DNA of 64,000 bases from Bacillus alkalisoli (GCF_002797415.1 NZ_KZ454944.1:2994665-3058664), one strand, 5' to 3'; shown: positions 33,815-42,782, counted from the first letter of the stretch. Numbers and translations are program-made. The notes: a model not told the origin generated them from the letters alone.

Positions 33815-34672
33815 TTAAACCTTAAAACTCTTTAAAAATGCTAATCTTTGTTGCTTTCGGAAATGTTCTTTTATCATATAAGCAACACCTTGCTCATCAT
33901 TTGAACGTGTGATCCAATCTGCTGCACTTTTTACTTTAGGAGGTGCATTCCACATTGCCACTCCAAGGCCGACAACGTCTAACAATGGAATGTCATCTTC
34001 TGCATCGCCTATATAAACCATTTCATTCCATGAGATCTTCAACACTTCGCCTAATGTTTGTAAGCCATCAAATTTCGTACCACCTGCAGGTAAAATCTCT
34101 ATTTTTTTATCGTGATTCATAAGTGCAATATCATCAAATGCAACTGTTAATGTATTATATACTGCCTTTTGTTCTTCCTCACTATTAAAATATACTTCTA
34201 TCTTTGGTGGCGCGATAGGGTTATCTGTTAAAGTATCACCTAACGATTCTACAAATTGAACTGGGTAAATGAGAGGGTCATTCGAACCGAGCACTGCTCT
34301 AGACATTAAATTGTTTGCACCACGTAGGCGGTTACCGATCGAGTAACGCTCATGCATTAATCTAACTGTGCAATCAAAGTTTTCTAAAACTTGCACTAGG
34401 TTGAACGTTTTTTCTTCTGTGATTCTTTTTACATGCAAAGCCTGTTCTTGCTTCGAAGCGATAAATGAACCGCCGTGCGTTACGAGAAAGGAATCAAGCT
34501 TTAGTGCTTTTGCTACTTTTTGAGCAGAGTAAAAATTCCTTCCCGTAACAAGGGTAACGTATATTCCCTTATTTTTTACATATTCTACTGCTTCTTTTGT
34601 TTCTTTTGCCAATTTACCATTGGACTTTAATAATGTCTTGTCAATATTAATAGCCAATAAGCGATATATCAT
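33815..34672 (-). CDS. yhaX: YhaX, HAD-superfamily Cof-type protein with Asn in motif I
   Basis: Cof/YidA-like HAD protein, about 285 aa. Motif I reads INIDKTLL: the first Asp of DxDxT, the phospho-acceptor nucleophile, is Asn here. Motif II (VTGRN), the C2 cap and motifs III/IV (GGTKFDGLQ and YIGDAEDDIPLL) are intact. Loss of the nucleophile predicts no ordinary phosphatase activity unless the residue is deamidated or the role is binding. B. subtilis YhaX, a mother-cell protein used as sporulation reporter, occupies the corresponding place. AAGGAGGCACC precedes ATG 34672. Confidence 0.82.
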   Translation of the reverse strand: MIYRLLAINIDKTLLKSNGKLAKETKEAVEYVKNKGIYVTLVTGRNFYSAQKVAKALKLDSFLVTHGGSFIASKQEQALHVKRITEEKTFNLVQVLENFDCTVRLMHERYSIGNRLRGANNLMSRAVLGSNDPLIYPVQFVESLGDTLTDNPIAPPKIEVYFNSEEEQKAVYNTLTVAFDDIALMNHDKKIEILPAGGTKFDGLQTLGEVLKISWNEMVYIGDAEDDIPLLDVVGLGVAMWNAPPKVKSAADWITRSNDEQGVAYMIKEHFRKQQRLAFLKSFKV

Positions 34673-34844
34673 GGAGGTGCCTCCTTAAATCTAGGTTGTT
34701 TGTACTTATTTTTATGAGTATGAAAAAATAGGAGGGAATAGAACATTGGACAAGTTTAGAGGATGACTATTTTTGTTAGGAAATGTTTCATAACATGAAA
34801 GATGAAAAGGCTAGTATGTACTTTAGATGTTTTATTATAATTAA

Positions 34845-34971
34845 GTTGATGATAGCACGAGATGCTCGCTTTCCGCGGGTGGTCTCGGGAGCCTCCTCGG
34901 CCTGATGGGCCTGTGGGGTCTCCCTTGACACACTCTCCCGCAGGAGTCTCGCATCTCGTGCTATCATCAAC
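34845..34971. repeat. Family A inverted-repeat element, copy 8
   Basis: Perfect 21-bp ends (GTTGATGATAGCACGAGATG plus C). Interior: CTCGCTTTCCGCGGGTGG, GAGCCTCCTCGGC, GGGCCTGTGGGGTCTCCC, ACACACTCTCCCGCAGGAGTC. It is in the 34673-35046 gap; the right third is the same as that of copy 10. Confidence 0.85.
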
Positions 34972-34995
34972 TGTTAGTTCCCAATTCTATAGTAA

Positions 34996-35036
34996 AAACG
35001 AGCCAATTAGCATCATATGCTTCATTGGCTCGTTTC
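34996..35036. terminator. Terminator of yheA
   Basis: AAACGAGCCAAT pairs perfectly with ATTGGCTCGTTT; T-rich on the minus strand after the stem. Confidence 0.82.
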
Positions 35037-35046
35037 ATTTACGTAA

Positions 35047-35400
35047 TTAGTTTCCTTCAACGTTGCTGTATAACTCTTCTAATGGCTTCATGATGATTTT
35101 GTTAAGTTCCCCAACCATCATGCTCATGCCTTGCTCCGCTTCCATAAGCTTTGCAATTTTTTCGTTTTGTTGAACAAGTTGAACTGTTTGTTGCGCCTGC
35201 TCCACTTCTTCTTGTGTAATTTCTTGACCTGACATTTGTTTTTGTTGAAGCGACAGTTGAATGTTGCGGAAGTTTTCAAACATTGTTTTTGTTGACTCGT
35301 CTGCAAAAACTTCTTCGTAATATTTCTTTAAGTTTGTGAATTCCTCACTCGTGCGGATTGCTTTTTCTAATTCGTTTGCTACGTTATATACGTTAGACAA
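35047..35400 (-). CDS. yheA: YheA, YlbF/YmcA-family protein
   Basis: All-helical cytoplasmic protein of the family that includes RicA and RicF; the function of YheA itself is unknown. TTG 35400 is preceded by GGAAGGA at 9 nt, giving exactly 117 aa as in B. subtilis YheA; an upstream ATG at 35475 would add an unlikely hydrophobic leader. The body shows NVYNVANELEKAIRTSEEFTNLK and a Gln-rich central helix. Lies directly 3' of yheB in the same direction. Confidence 0.87.
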   Translation of the reverse strand: MSNVYNVANELEKAIRTSEEFTNLKKYYEEVFADESTKTMFENFRNIQLSLQQKQMSGQEITQEEVEQAQQTVQLVQQNEKIAKLMEAEQGMSMMVGELNKIIMKPLEELYSNVEGN

Positions 35401-35517
35401 TACATTCAGTCCTTCCATTTTTGCCCTAAAAGGCATGATAGTGAACAGTATAACAAACCAAATCTTCTCATTCAAACGATAACCATTATGACAGCTACGT
35501 CAACTAGCTAACTATAC

Positions 35518-36651
35518 CTATAGCATAAATACCATTAACCCTTGAACAAAGCCAATCATTCCACCTAGTAAAGCACCTAAATACGTAATCATTTTTAACT
35601 CTCTACTTGAGACAGATAATACAATTTGCTCTAACTTTGGAAGAGAAAATGATTCCACTTGTTCTTTCACAATTTGTTCTAATTGTAGCTTAGATAATAA
35701 ATTTTCTAGTTGATTTAACAAGATTGTCGTCCCACTATCGACCACTGTAGGCAATACATTATGTAACAAGGGTTGTTTAATTGGCTGCGTTACTTCAGAA
35801 ATAGACTTGTTTAACTGTTTATCCAGGTCTACCATTTTTTCTAACAACTGAATGCCCGAATTTACTAAAGCCTGTTTCGATAATTTTGCCTCTACTTCTG
35901 CTACCGTTAAAGCTTTCACTTTATTCCATTCGGTAAGAAGAACTTTTTGTAATACATCTTTTGTTCCATCATGTTTCAAAAATTTTATAACTTCTGGCTG
36001 TACTTTATCGGCGAGACTATAATTACCTAGAAACATTTGCACCATATTTCCAAGCATCCCCCGTGTTTGGATAAAGTCTTGTATCATTTTAGATAGTTGA
36101 GCTTTTCCTTGCTCGCTTTCAAAGTAGTCCGTCCCTTTTTGTAAAATGTATTCTGATACTTGAGGGATATGTTCTTCCATTTTATTTAGGAGTTCTTCAG
36201 GGATAATACTTTCAATCGGCAGATCTCCAAATTCCTTCAGAGCTGTTTCATATTTCTTTTGTAACCAATCATTCGCATTTTCTTGAAGCATTTGTTTTGG
36301 ATTTTCTACTCCAAAGCTCTGAAATGTTTCCTTAACCGTTTTTTCTGATGACAAAAATGTCTCCGTTTGTTTCATCATCCATTGAAGAATTTCTTGCTGA
36401 AAACCTTTTTGAATGAGGCGGCGCTTCATACTTTCAGCCGTTAGTAAATGTTCCATGACTAGCTTCCCTAACTGAATTGCAAGTTCATCTCGTCTTTTTG
36501 GTATTAATCCAGGTGTAAATGGCAATCTTCTTTTTCCTATATAAATTGGATTATATGGGCGAAAAAGCATGCGAATGGCTAATGAGTTTGTTAATCCCCC
36601 AATAAATGCGCCGATAGAAATCATCATTAAAAACAATAAAAACGTGTTCAT
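35518..36651 (-). CDS. yheB: YheB, DUF445 membrane-associated protein
   Basis: 377-aa protein with a membrane helix at each end (about 1-20 and 353-375) and a long helical middle, the usual DUF445 layout, including the start GAFIGGLTNSLAIRMLFRPYNPIYIGKRRLPFTPGLIPKRRDE (here residues 14-56) and the mirror-like C-terminal YLGALLGGMIGFVQGL. Function unknown; made under sporulation conditions in B. subtilis. AAGAGGT precedes ATG 36651. Divergent from the yheC/D cluster. Confidence 0.9.
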   Translation of the reverse strand: MNTFLLFLMMISIGAFIGGLTNSLAIRMLFRPYNPIYIGKRRLPFTPGLIPKRRDELAIQLGKLVMEHLLTAESMKRRLIQKGFQQEILQWMMKQTETFLSSEKTVKETFQSFGVENPKQMLQENANDWLQKKYETALKEFGDLPIESIIPEELLNKMEEHIPQVSEYILQKGTDYFESEQGKAQLSKMIQDFIQTRGMLGNMVQMFLGNYSLADKVQPEVIKFLKHDGTKDVLQKVLLTEWNKVKALTVAEVEAKLSKQALVNSGIQLLEKMVDLDKQLNKSISEVTQPIKQPLLHNVLPTVVDSGTTILLNQLENLLSKLQLEQIVKEQVESFSLPKLEQIVLSVSSRELKMITYLGALLGGMIGFVQGLMVFML

Positions 36652-36791
36652 GTACCGATATACCTCTTTTCTTATAACATTTTACTTTGTTTATTTTCAC
36701 CGATTTTCAAGAAGTACATAAAATAACTGTACAAAAGGGCTTAAGCCTATACGTTTAGACTTTTCTTACTTCTAAAAAACGAGGGACTTTC

Positions 36792-38177
36792 ATGAAATTT
36801 TATAGAGCCACTATTATTCCAACGGAACCAAAAAGTAACAACCCGACGATACGATTAAGCAAAAAACTAGCGAAAAAGTTACAAATACCGTTAGATTCAC
36901 CCATCATCGTCATTCAGTGTAGTCGCGTAAAAATAACGGCTTTTCTAGAAATTATAAAGGTTGATAACCCTTATGTAAAAGTGGACCGTTCCATCCTTCA
37001 ATCATTATTTTTAGCCGATGAAGAGGACAGAGATTTATTAGTAAGCTTTCAACCGAATCTCAATACATTAGTAATTGGTCCCGTTATTGGCCTGCTAACA
37101 GAAATAAAGGAAGAGCCCCCAATACATTTAAAGTCTATTGAATATTTTAGCAGAGAACTAGCTATTTTTGCAGACGAAATTGGCGTGATTTTTTATGTTT
37201 TTACTTTAAAAGAGTATATTCATGGCGGCAATACTTTTCTCGATGGATATATTCTCTCAGACAACAAAACTTGGTTAAAGCGATCTGTCCCATTTCCGAA
37301 TGTGATTCACAATAGATTGCACGTTAGAAAAAATGAACAGAACATAAGCTTTATTTCTTTTATAGAAGAACTACAAAAGCATAACATCCCTATTTTTAAT
37401 GAGCATTTTTTAAACAAATGGGAAGTTCATTCTCACTTATTACAAGCCGATCATTTACACCCTTTTCTTCCCACTTCAATGGAGTATTCTTTTGAGAATG
37501 TCAAAAATCTAATAGAAAAAACGAACACACTATTTATTAAACCAATGAATGGAAGTCAAGGAAAGCAAATTTTTAAAATTACTCGCGCTGAGGATGGGGA
37601 TAATTGGGAACTTTCCTATTCGTCCCTACAGCTTAATGTTACAGCTAAGTATGAACATATACATGATATTGTCTCCCGACTGCAGCCATATACAAAAAAA
37701 AGAAACTTTATTGTTCAAACAGGAATCGATTTAATCGAGTTAGAAGGTCGACCCGTGGATTTTCGTTTTTTATGTCATAGGAGAGAAAATGACACTTGGC
37801 AAGTTACTTCCGCTGTTGCTAGAGTTTCTAAAGCTGGACAGTTCGTTTCAAACCTAGCACAAGGCGGAGAAATGCTAACAGTCCAACAAGCGCTAGTTCA
37901 ACTGTTTGATAAAAAAGAAGCAAAACATCTACAAAAAGCGATGCGTTCTATCGCACTTGATGTTTGTAATGAGATTAGTTCCATTTCTGATGGTATTTTT
38001 GCGGAGCTTGGCATAGATATTACAGTGGATAAAAGTGGCCAGCCGTGGCTAATTGAAGTAAATACAAAGCCTTCCAAAAATATGGATCCACGCTCTGAGA
38101 ATGAATCTGTTCGACCATCTGCTAAAGCTATTATTTTATATTGCTTATATTTAATGAGCAAAGCGGATGAGACATAA
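36792..38177 (+). CDS. YheC/YheD-family ATP-grasp spore coat-associated protein (paralogue 1)
   Basis: First of four tandem paralogues. 461 aa with the N-terminal domain (about 1-100, ending GPVIGLLTEI), a central region with WEVHSHLLQADHLHPFLP, and an ATP-grasp domain: nucleotide loop LFIKPMNGSQGKQIFKI (about 245-262), DFRFLCHR, NLAQGGEMLT and the metal-binding WLIEVNTKPS. Length and domain plan are those of B. subtilis YheD (453 aa). Proteins of this family are found at the spore coat; their ligase substrate is unknown. CGAGGGA precedes ATG 36792. Confidence 0.85.
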   Translation: MKFYRATIIPTEPKSNNPTIRLSKKLAKKLQIPLDSPIIVIQCSRVKITAFLEIIKVDNPYVKVDRSILQSLFLADEEDRDLLVSFQPNLNTLVIGPVIGLLTEIKEEPPIHLKSIEYFSRELAIFADEIGVIFYVFTLKEYIHGGNTFLDGYILSDNKTWLKRSVPFPNVIHNRLHVRKNEQNISFISFIEELQKHNIPIFNEHFLNKWEVHSHLLQADHLHPFLPTSMEYSFENVKNLIEKTNTLFIKPMNGSQGKQIFKITRAEDGDNWELSYSSLQLNVTAKYEHIHDIVSRLQPYTKKRNFIVQTGIDLIELEGRPVDFRFLCHRRENDTWQVTSAVARVSKAGQFVSNLAQGGEMLTVQQALVQLFDKKEAKHLQKAMRSIALDVCNEISSISDGIFAELGIDITVDKSGQPWLIEVNTKPSKNMDPRSENESVRPSAKAIILYCLYLMSKADET

Positions 38178-38206
38178 TCCATCACATTCGAAAAAGGAGT
38201 GAGTGA

Positions 38207-39295
38207 ATGACCATTACACTAGGCATTCTTACATTTTCTAATCCGACGAAAAGCTCGTACATGACGAACATTGCCATTCACAGCATAAAATACGACGTTC
38301 AAGTCTATTCATTTTCCCCAGCAAAAATATTTTTAGGGAAAAACGAAGTGTTTGGTTACTTATTTTGTAGAGAGACTCGTTCTTGGAAAAAAAGTCAGTT
38401 CCCACTTCCTTCTTTTATTTATGATCGCCTATATTATCCATCGTCTTTACAAAGCAAATCTTATATTGAAAAAATAACCTGGTTGAAAAACAATCGGAAT
38501 ATTACGTTTCTAGGTTGTGGTTTACCGAATAAGTGGGATGTCATTCAACAGCTACATTCAGATGAGGAGCTTCAACCATATTTTTTACCGACAAGGAGTT
38601 ACACCATTTCAACGTTTAAAAAGATGGTTTCTATGTATAAAGAAGTCATTTTAAAGCCTATAAACGGATCACAAGGTTTTGGGATTATAAAAGCGAAGCA
38701 ATCTAGTCATGATGGATTGGATTGTATGGAAGTGACGAGAGATGGTGAACGACACTTTACATTTCATACACTTCAAAAATTTAATAAGTGGATACAGTCG
38801 AAAGAAACAAATTTCATTATACAACCGTTTCTGTCATTACTAACGGCTAAAAAGGAACCATTTGATTTAAGAATTCTTCTTCAGAAAGGATCAGACGGTG
38901 AGTGGCTAGAACGTTTCAAAGCGATCAGACATGGCCGTGTTGGTAAAATCACAGCAAATCTTGCTACTGGAGGAGAAATTGTAACATACAAAGAATGGAT
39001 AAAAAAATTCTCCACCATTGAACAAATAGCCCTTGAAGAAACTATTTCCTACCTTGTTGAAACTCTAGTTAATACACTCGATAAAAAATTTCATCCTCTT
39101 TTTGAGATAGGTCTTGATTTAGCAATAGATTGTAACTTAAAACCGTGGATTTTAGATATTAACTCCAAACCTGGGCATAAAATGATAGAAATAACAGCAA
39201 GTGAACAAATAAAACAACAAACGTACGAAGCTCCAGCACGTTATAGTGTTTTCTTGAAAAATAAGTCTGTGAAAAATGTAAGTGTTGATTTCTGA
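38207..39295 (+). CDS. yheC: YheC-like ATP-grasp spore coat-associated protein (paralogue 2)
   Basis: 362 aa, the length of B. subtilis YheC. It starts MTITLGILTFSNP, which aligns with GPVIGLLT of paralogue 1, so the N-terminal domain of about 90 residues is absent. ATP-grasp motifs: VILKPINGSQGFGIIKA, FDLRILLQK, NLATGGEIVT, WILDINSKPGHKM. The last codons and TGA fall in a sequence resembling a family A repeat end (GTTGATTTCTGA), so the tail (VSVDF) may have been changed by the repeat. AAGGAGTGAG precedes ATG 38207, 29 nt after paralogue 1. Confidence 0.87.
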   Translation: MTITLGILTFSNPTKSSYMTNIAIHSIKYDVQVYSFSPAKIFLGKNEVFGYLFCRETRSWKKSQFPLPSFIYDRLYYPSSLQSKSYIEKITWLKNNRNITFLGCGLPNKWDVIQQLHSDEELQPYFLPTRSYTISTFKKMVSMYKEVILKPINGSQGFGIIKAKQSSHDGLDCMEVTRDGERHFTFHTLQKFNKWIQSKETNFIIQPFLSLLTAKKEPFDLRILLQKGSDGEWLERFKAIRHGRVGKITANLATGGEIVTYKEWIKKFSTIEQIALEETISYLVETLVNTLDKKFHPLFEIGLDLAIDCNLKPWILDINSKPGHKMIEITASEQIKQQTYEAPARYSVFLKNKSVKNVSVDF

Positions 39296-39305
39296 TACTT
39301 TTCTA

Positions 39306-39506
39306 GCAGTTGATTTCCGCGCAAGTCGGAGACTCCTCGAAAATGCATACGCATTTTCTTCGTGCGATGTATCGCTCCGGAGCATTCCTTGTCCTGCGGG
39401 AGTAGCGGGGGACTGGAGACCCCACAGGCGAAGCCGAGGAGGCTCCAGCCACGCCCGCGGAAAGCGGAGACTTGCGCGGAAATCAACAGCGGTCTTTAAC
39501 AGAGCC
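39306..39506. repeat. Family A element, copy 9, inside the yheC/D cluster
   Basis: Ends GCAGTTGATTTCCGCGCAAG and CTTGCGCGGAAATCAACAGC, with outer CTTTAACAGAGCC to 39506. Contains the insert AAAATGCATACGCATTTTC, CGATGTATCGCTCCGGAGC shared with copy 7, then GTCCTGCGGGAGTAGCGGGG, GAGACCCCACAGGCG and GAGGAGGCTCCAGCC. It separates paralogues 2 and 3. Confidence 0.85.
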
Positions 39507-39540
39507 ATAAGTAAAGGGTGGACAGAAACGGAGTGAAAAG

Positions 39541-40905
39541 TTGATGCGAGCGCAAATACAATTAAAATATAAGGAAGATGTAAAAGGTAATGGAATTACT
39601 TTACCTACTGATTTCGAGAAATACTCCATCCATTCGGTCGCGTTCGGTACATTGGAATACCCAGTGACCGTAAATTACCATGCGAAATCGTGTATATATG
39701 TCAATCAAGAACTGTATGAAAAACTTATGATACCTTTTGAAGGAAATATTCATTACTTCATTCATAATGGTGCTATTCATCTTGGACCATTAATCGGGAT
39801 TTTTACAGCTGGATTCACAAGTTCCATGTTAAGGCCGATTGGTGAGAGATCCTTATTCTTTTCTAAATTACTTTCCATGGAAAAGAAAGTTGGCGCATAT
39901 GCTTTTATTTTTGGAGCGAATCATATTAACTGGGAAGATGGTACAATTGAAGGCTTTATGTTTACAGAAAAAGGTTGGTGCAAAAAACAGTTTCCATTTC
40001 CACATGTCGTGTATGATCGTCTTCCAAACCGTCGGACAGAACAGCATCGTCTCTTGAAGGAAACTAGAGAAAAGATGCAAAAACAATATATGATTCCGTG
40101 GTATAATCCTGGATTTTTTAACAAGTGGGAAATACATCAAAAATTAACGTTAGAAGAAAATTTATCTAGATTCTTACCAGAAACGTATAATAACATGTCC
40201 ATTACTTTATTAGAAGAATTACTTTCTAAATATCCTTTTCTCTATTTAAAGCCATCAAGCGGGAGTTTAGGACTTGGTGTTTTCAAAATCATATACAACA
40301 AAGAAGAAGAACAATATTATTGTCGCTATAAAGATGATGAGCAGAAAAATAGATTACAACGTTTTACTTCATTAGAAAAAATGTTAGGTTATGTGTTAAA
40401 AAACAGAGATATAAAAAGTTATATTGTTCAACAAGGAATTCCATTAATAAAAGTAGATGAATCAACGGTGGATTTTCGTGTTCACACGAATAAAGATGAC
40501 AATGGAAAATGGCATGTTAGTGCGATGGCAGCAAAACTAAGTGGAAAAGGCAGTGTAACGACCCATGCGAACAACGGTGGAGTTGTTCGAACATTGGAAG
40601 AGATTTTTACTAGAAGCGAAGAAGCAACTTCAATAAAAGAGAAATTGACTCAAAGTGCCTTGATGTTAAGTGAAGCCATTGATCGTCATTTACCAGGATT
40701 TATTGGGGAGATTGGATTTGATTTTGGAATCGATAATAAAGTAGGAAACGTTTGGCTTTTTGAAGCTAATTCCAAACCTGGCAGGGCAATCTTTTATCAT
40801 CCAAAATTAAGAAAAGAAGATTTTCTCACTCGAAAACTTTCCATAGAATATGCCATTTATTTAACAGAAAAATCTTTAGAGAATCCCGAGGAAATTTTTC
40901 TATGA
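39541..40905 (+). CDS. yheD: YheD-like ATP-grasp spore coat-associated protein (paralogue 3)
   Basis: 454 aa, the length of B. subtilis YheD, with full N-terminal domain (ending LGPLIGIFTAGF) and ATP-grasp motifs LYLKPSSGSLGLGVFKI, DFRVHTNKD, THANNGGVVRT and WLFEANSKPGRA. ACGGAGTG lies upstream; TTG 39541 and ATG 39544 are both possible. Its stop overlaps the ATG of paralogue 4 by four bases, so the two are co-translated. A family A repeat separates it from paralogue 2. Confidence 0.87.
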   Translation: MMRAQIQLKYKEDVKGNGITLPTDFEKYSIHSVAFGTLEYPVTVNYHAKSCIYVNQELYEKLMIPFEGNIHYFIHNGAIHLGPLIGIFTAGFTSSMLRPIGERSLFFSKLLSMEKKVGAYAFIFGANHINWEDGTIEGFMFTEKGWCKKQFPFPHVVYDRLPNRRTEQHRLLKETREKMQKQYMIPWYNPGFFNKWEIHQKLTLEENLSRFLPETYNNMSITLLEELLSKYPFLYLKPSSGSLGLGVFKIIYNKEEEQYYCRYKDDEQKNRLQRFTSLEKMLGYVLKNRDIKSYIVQQGIPLIKVDESTVDFRVHTNKDDNGKWHVSAMAAKLSGKGSVTTHANNGGVVRTLEEIFTRSEEATSIKEKLTQSALMLSEAIDRHLPGFIGEIGFDFGIDNKVGNVWLFEANSKPGRAIFYHPKLRKEDFLTRKLSIEYAIYLTEKSLENPEEIFL

Positions 40906-42119
40906 AAGTAACTATTTATTATGATTGGCAGAGTCAAACATGGGTTCAGGTTGAAAAGGACCTTCCCTCCCTTTCTTTTGGAGAAAGGGAGGATATTACT
41001 GTTGTTAGCAGGAGAAAGAAAACATTTCTCCCTTTTACAGTTTCTGTAGCAAATGGAAATATTGTCGGTCCTGTTGTTGGTATAATGGTGAACAAAAGTG
41101 AAGGTCAAAGTTTTTCTGGAAACATAAAACTGTTAGAGAGATTACAAAAAGAGTTGTTTCGTATTGGTGGGTTTTCAGTAGTTGTGACAGAAGAATTTTT
41201 TGAAAACAATTTCACTCAGCAAGGTTACTGTTATCATCCTCAATATGAAAAATGGGTAAAGTTGAAGGTTCCTCCTCTCCAAGTTCTTTACAACCGAATG
41301 TATAAAGAAGGTAACATAAGTAAGGTGATGGAATGGTGTAAGGAAAAGGATATTACCTTTTTTAATTTAAATTACTTTGACAAGTTTAGTACGTTTTTGT
41401 GTTTGAGAGAAAACCAACACCTTTTACCATACCTCCCTTCTACTTCTTTGCTAACAGAGCAAAACTTTTACGAACTTCTTTCAACATATAAATCCGTTTA
41501 CATAAAAAAACGGTTAAGTGCAAAAGGAAAAGGGATTTTTTCATTATCCCTTTATGGGAGTACTATTATACTTAAAACGATATCGAAAACCATTATGTTT
41601 CCTACTATGGAAAAAGCATTTAATTTTCTTCAGAAAGAATTGAAATTGGATGAATATATCATTCAACAAACAATTGAAACACTTAAAATGGATGATAGAA
41701 AATTCGACTTAAGAATTCTTGCACATTTTATAAACGGAAAACATGAAATTTCAGGGGTTGGTGTAAGAATTGCTTGTGGCCAACAAGTTACAACTCACGT
41801 GCCAAATGGCGGGGAAATTGGCTACATTCAACAACTACCTATCGAAATAAATGTTGATAAACTCCGTAAATTAATTTCGAACGTTGGAGCCGATTTATCA
41901 ACTTATGAGCGATCTTTAATTGGGGAGTTCTCAGCAGACATTGGTGTAAGATCGGATGGAAGCTTTTGCTTATTTGAAATAAATGCTAAGCCTATGGATT
42001 TTGATGAAGTCGATATAAAAAAGGCAGGAACAGAAAATTTAATTAAAGTTTTTTATGATAACGCCAAATTTTTCAAGAAGGAAAGTAGCTTAGTGAAGGC
42101 GAAACATATTACAAACTAA
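40902..42119 (+). CDS. Divergent YheC/YheD-family protein (paralogue 4)
   Basis: 405 aa. The N-terminal domain ends VGPVVGIMV and the fold pattern follows its neighbours (FDKFSTFLCLRENQHLLPYLP, FDLRILAHF, THVPNGGEIGYI, CLFEINAKPMDF). The glycine loop is degenerate: VYIKKRLSAKGKGIFSL in place of KPxxGSxGxG, with the Pro and first Gly lost, so nucleotide binding may be weakened. GAGGAAA precedes ATG 40902, which overlaps paralogue 3 (ATGA). No B. subtilis one-to-one equivalent is expected. Confidence 0.82.
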   Translation: MKVTIYYDWQSQTWVQVEKDLPSLSFGEREDITVVSRRKKTFLPFTVSVANGNIVGPVVGIMVNKSEGQSFSGNIKLLERLQKELFRIGGFSVVVTEEFFENNFTQQGYCYHPQYEKWVKLKVPPLQVLYNRMYKEGNISKVMEWCKEKDITFFNLNYFDKFSTFLCLRENQHLLPYLPSTSLLTEQNFYELLSTYKSVYIKKRLSAKGKGIFSLSLYGSTIILKTISKTIMFPTMEKAFNFLQKELKLDEYIIQQTIETLKMDDRKFDLRILAHFINGKHEISGVGVRIACGQQVTTHVPNGGEIGYIQQLPIEINVDKLRKLISNVGADLSTYERSLIGEFSADIGVRSDGSFCLFEINAKPMDFDEVDIKKAGTENLIKVFYDNAKFFKKESSLVKAKHITN

Positions 42120-42145
42120 CATTCCTATTTTAAGGAGGAAGCATC

Positions 42146-42358
42146 ATGATCACTCACTTTCAATTTGAACCATTGTATCCAAATAAACAACTTCCTGGCT
42201 GGAAAATATCTTTTTTCTTCCAAGGTAAAACTGTTCGTGCTAAATACTTAAAAAATGGTGATATAGAATGGCAAGGCGATTATACCTTTTCACCTGAAGC
42301 CGAAGTTCAAATCCGATCGCAAATCCATGAACTAATGTTGTTTCATGTGTATGAATAA
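42146..42358 (+). CDS. yheE: YheE, small conserved protein
   Basis: 70-aa soluble protein of unknown function (DUF5342-like), ITHFQFEPLYPNKQLPGWKI at the N terminus and PEAEVQIRSQIHELMLFHVYE at the end, matching B. subtilis YheE in size and position after yheCD. AAGGAGGA precedes ATG 42146, 26 nt after paralogue 4, so it is likely in the same operon. Confidence 0.85.
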   Translation: MITHFQFEPLYPNKQLPGWKISFFFQGKTVRAKYLKNGDIEWQGDYTFSPEAEVQIRSQIHELMLFHVYE

Positions 42359-42453
42359 GTAATAATAATTTAATTTTGATCATCAATATAGAAATCCCAA
42401 TATATTGATAATGCATCAGATACTTTACGAAAAAATTGAATCATGAACTATTT

Positions 42454-42482
42454 CCTTCCTGTGCATACTATTTGCAGGAGGG
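42454..42482 (+). promoter_or_regulatory. Hairpin covering the ribosome site of the 62-aa gene
   Basis: CCTTCCTG (42454-42461) pairs with CAGGAGGG (42475-42482), eight pairs with one G-U. The 3' arm is the Shine-Dalgarno sequence of TTG 42490, so translation may depend on opening this stem. Confidence 0.45.
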
Positions 42483-42489
42483 ATTTTTC

Positions 42490-42678
42490 TTGAAAAATGA
42501 TAAAAAACAACAACCAACGAACGATGTTACTTACGAAGGTAGAGATCAATATTATATGGACATCGACCGCATGATCAACGAGGGAATGGCAGGCGGAACA
42601 GTCTTTGAAAGAGAAGAATACACAAACATTGAAGAAGCACGCGAACTAATCAAAGAAGACAAACCAAACGAGAACTAA
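42490..42678 (+). CDS. Small acidic hypothetical protein, 62 aa
   Basis: Not recognised with certainty. Highly charged soluble protein with DVTYEGRDQYYMDIDRMINEGMAGG and EREEYTNIEEAREL, the style of short Bacillus spore or stress proteins. AGGAGGG lies 7 nt before TTG 42490, so the longer frame from 42436 is not used. An IS3 element starts 20 nt after the stop. Confidence 0.65.
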   Translation: MKNDKKQQPTNDVTYEGRDQYYMDIDRMINEGMAGGTVFEREEYTNIEEARELIKEDKPNEN

Positions 42679-42782
42679 TATTACAAAAGGATTAAAAGTG
42701 CCAGTAGTTGACCCCCTTATAATAGAGTTATAAAGTAGTTACAAATAGTTACGACTTTTACTGTTATAAGGGGGTAAAAACA

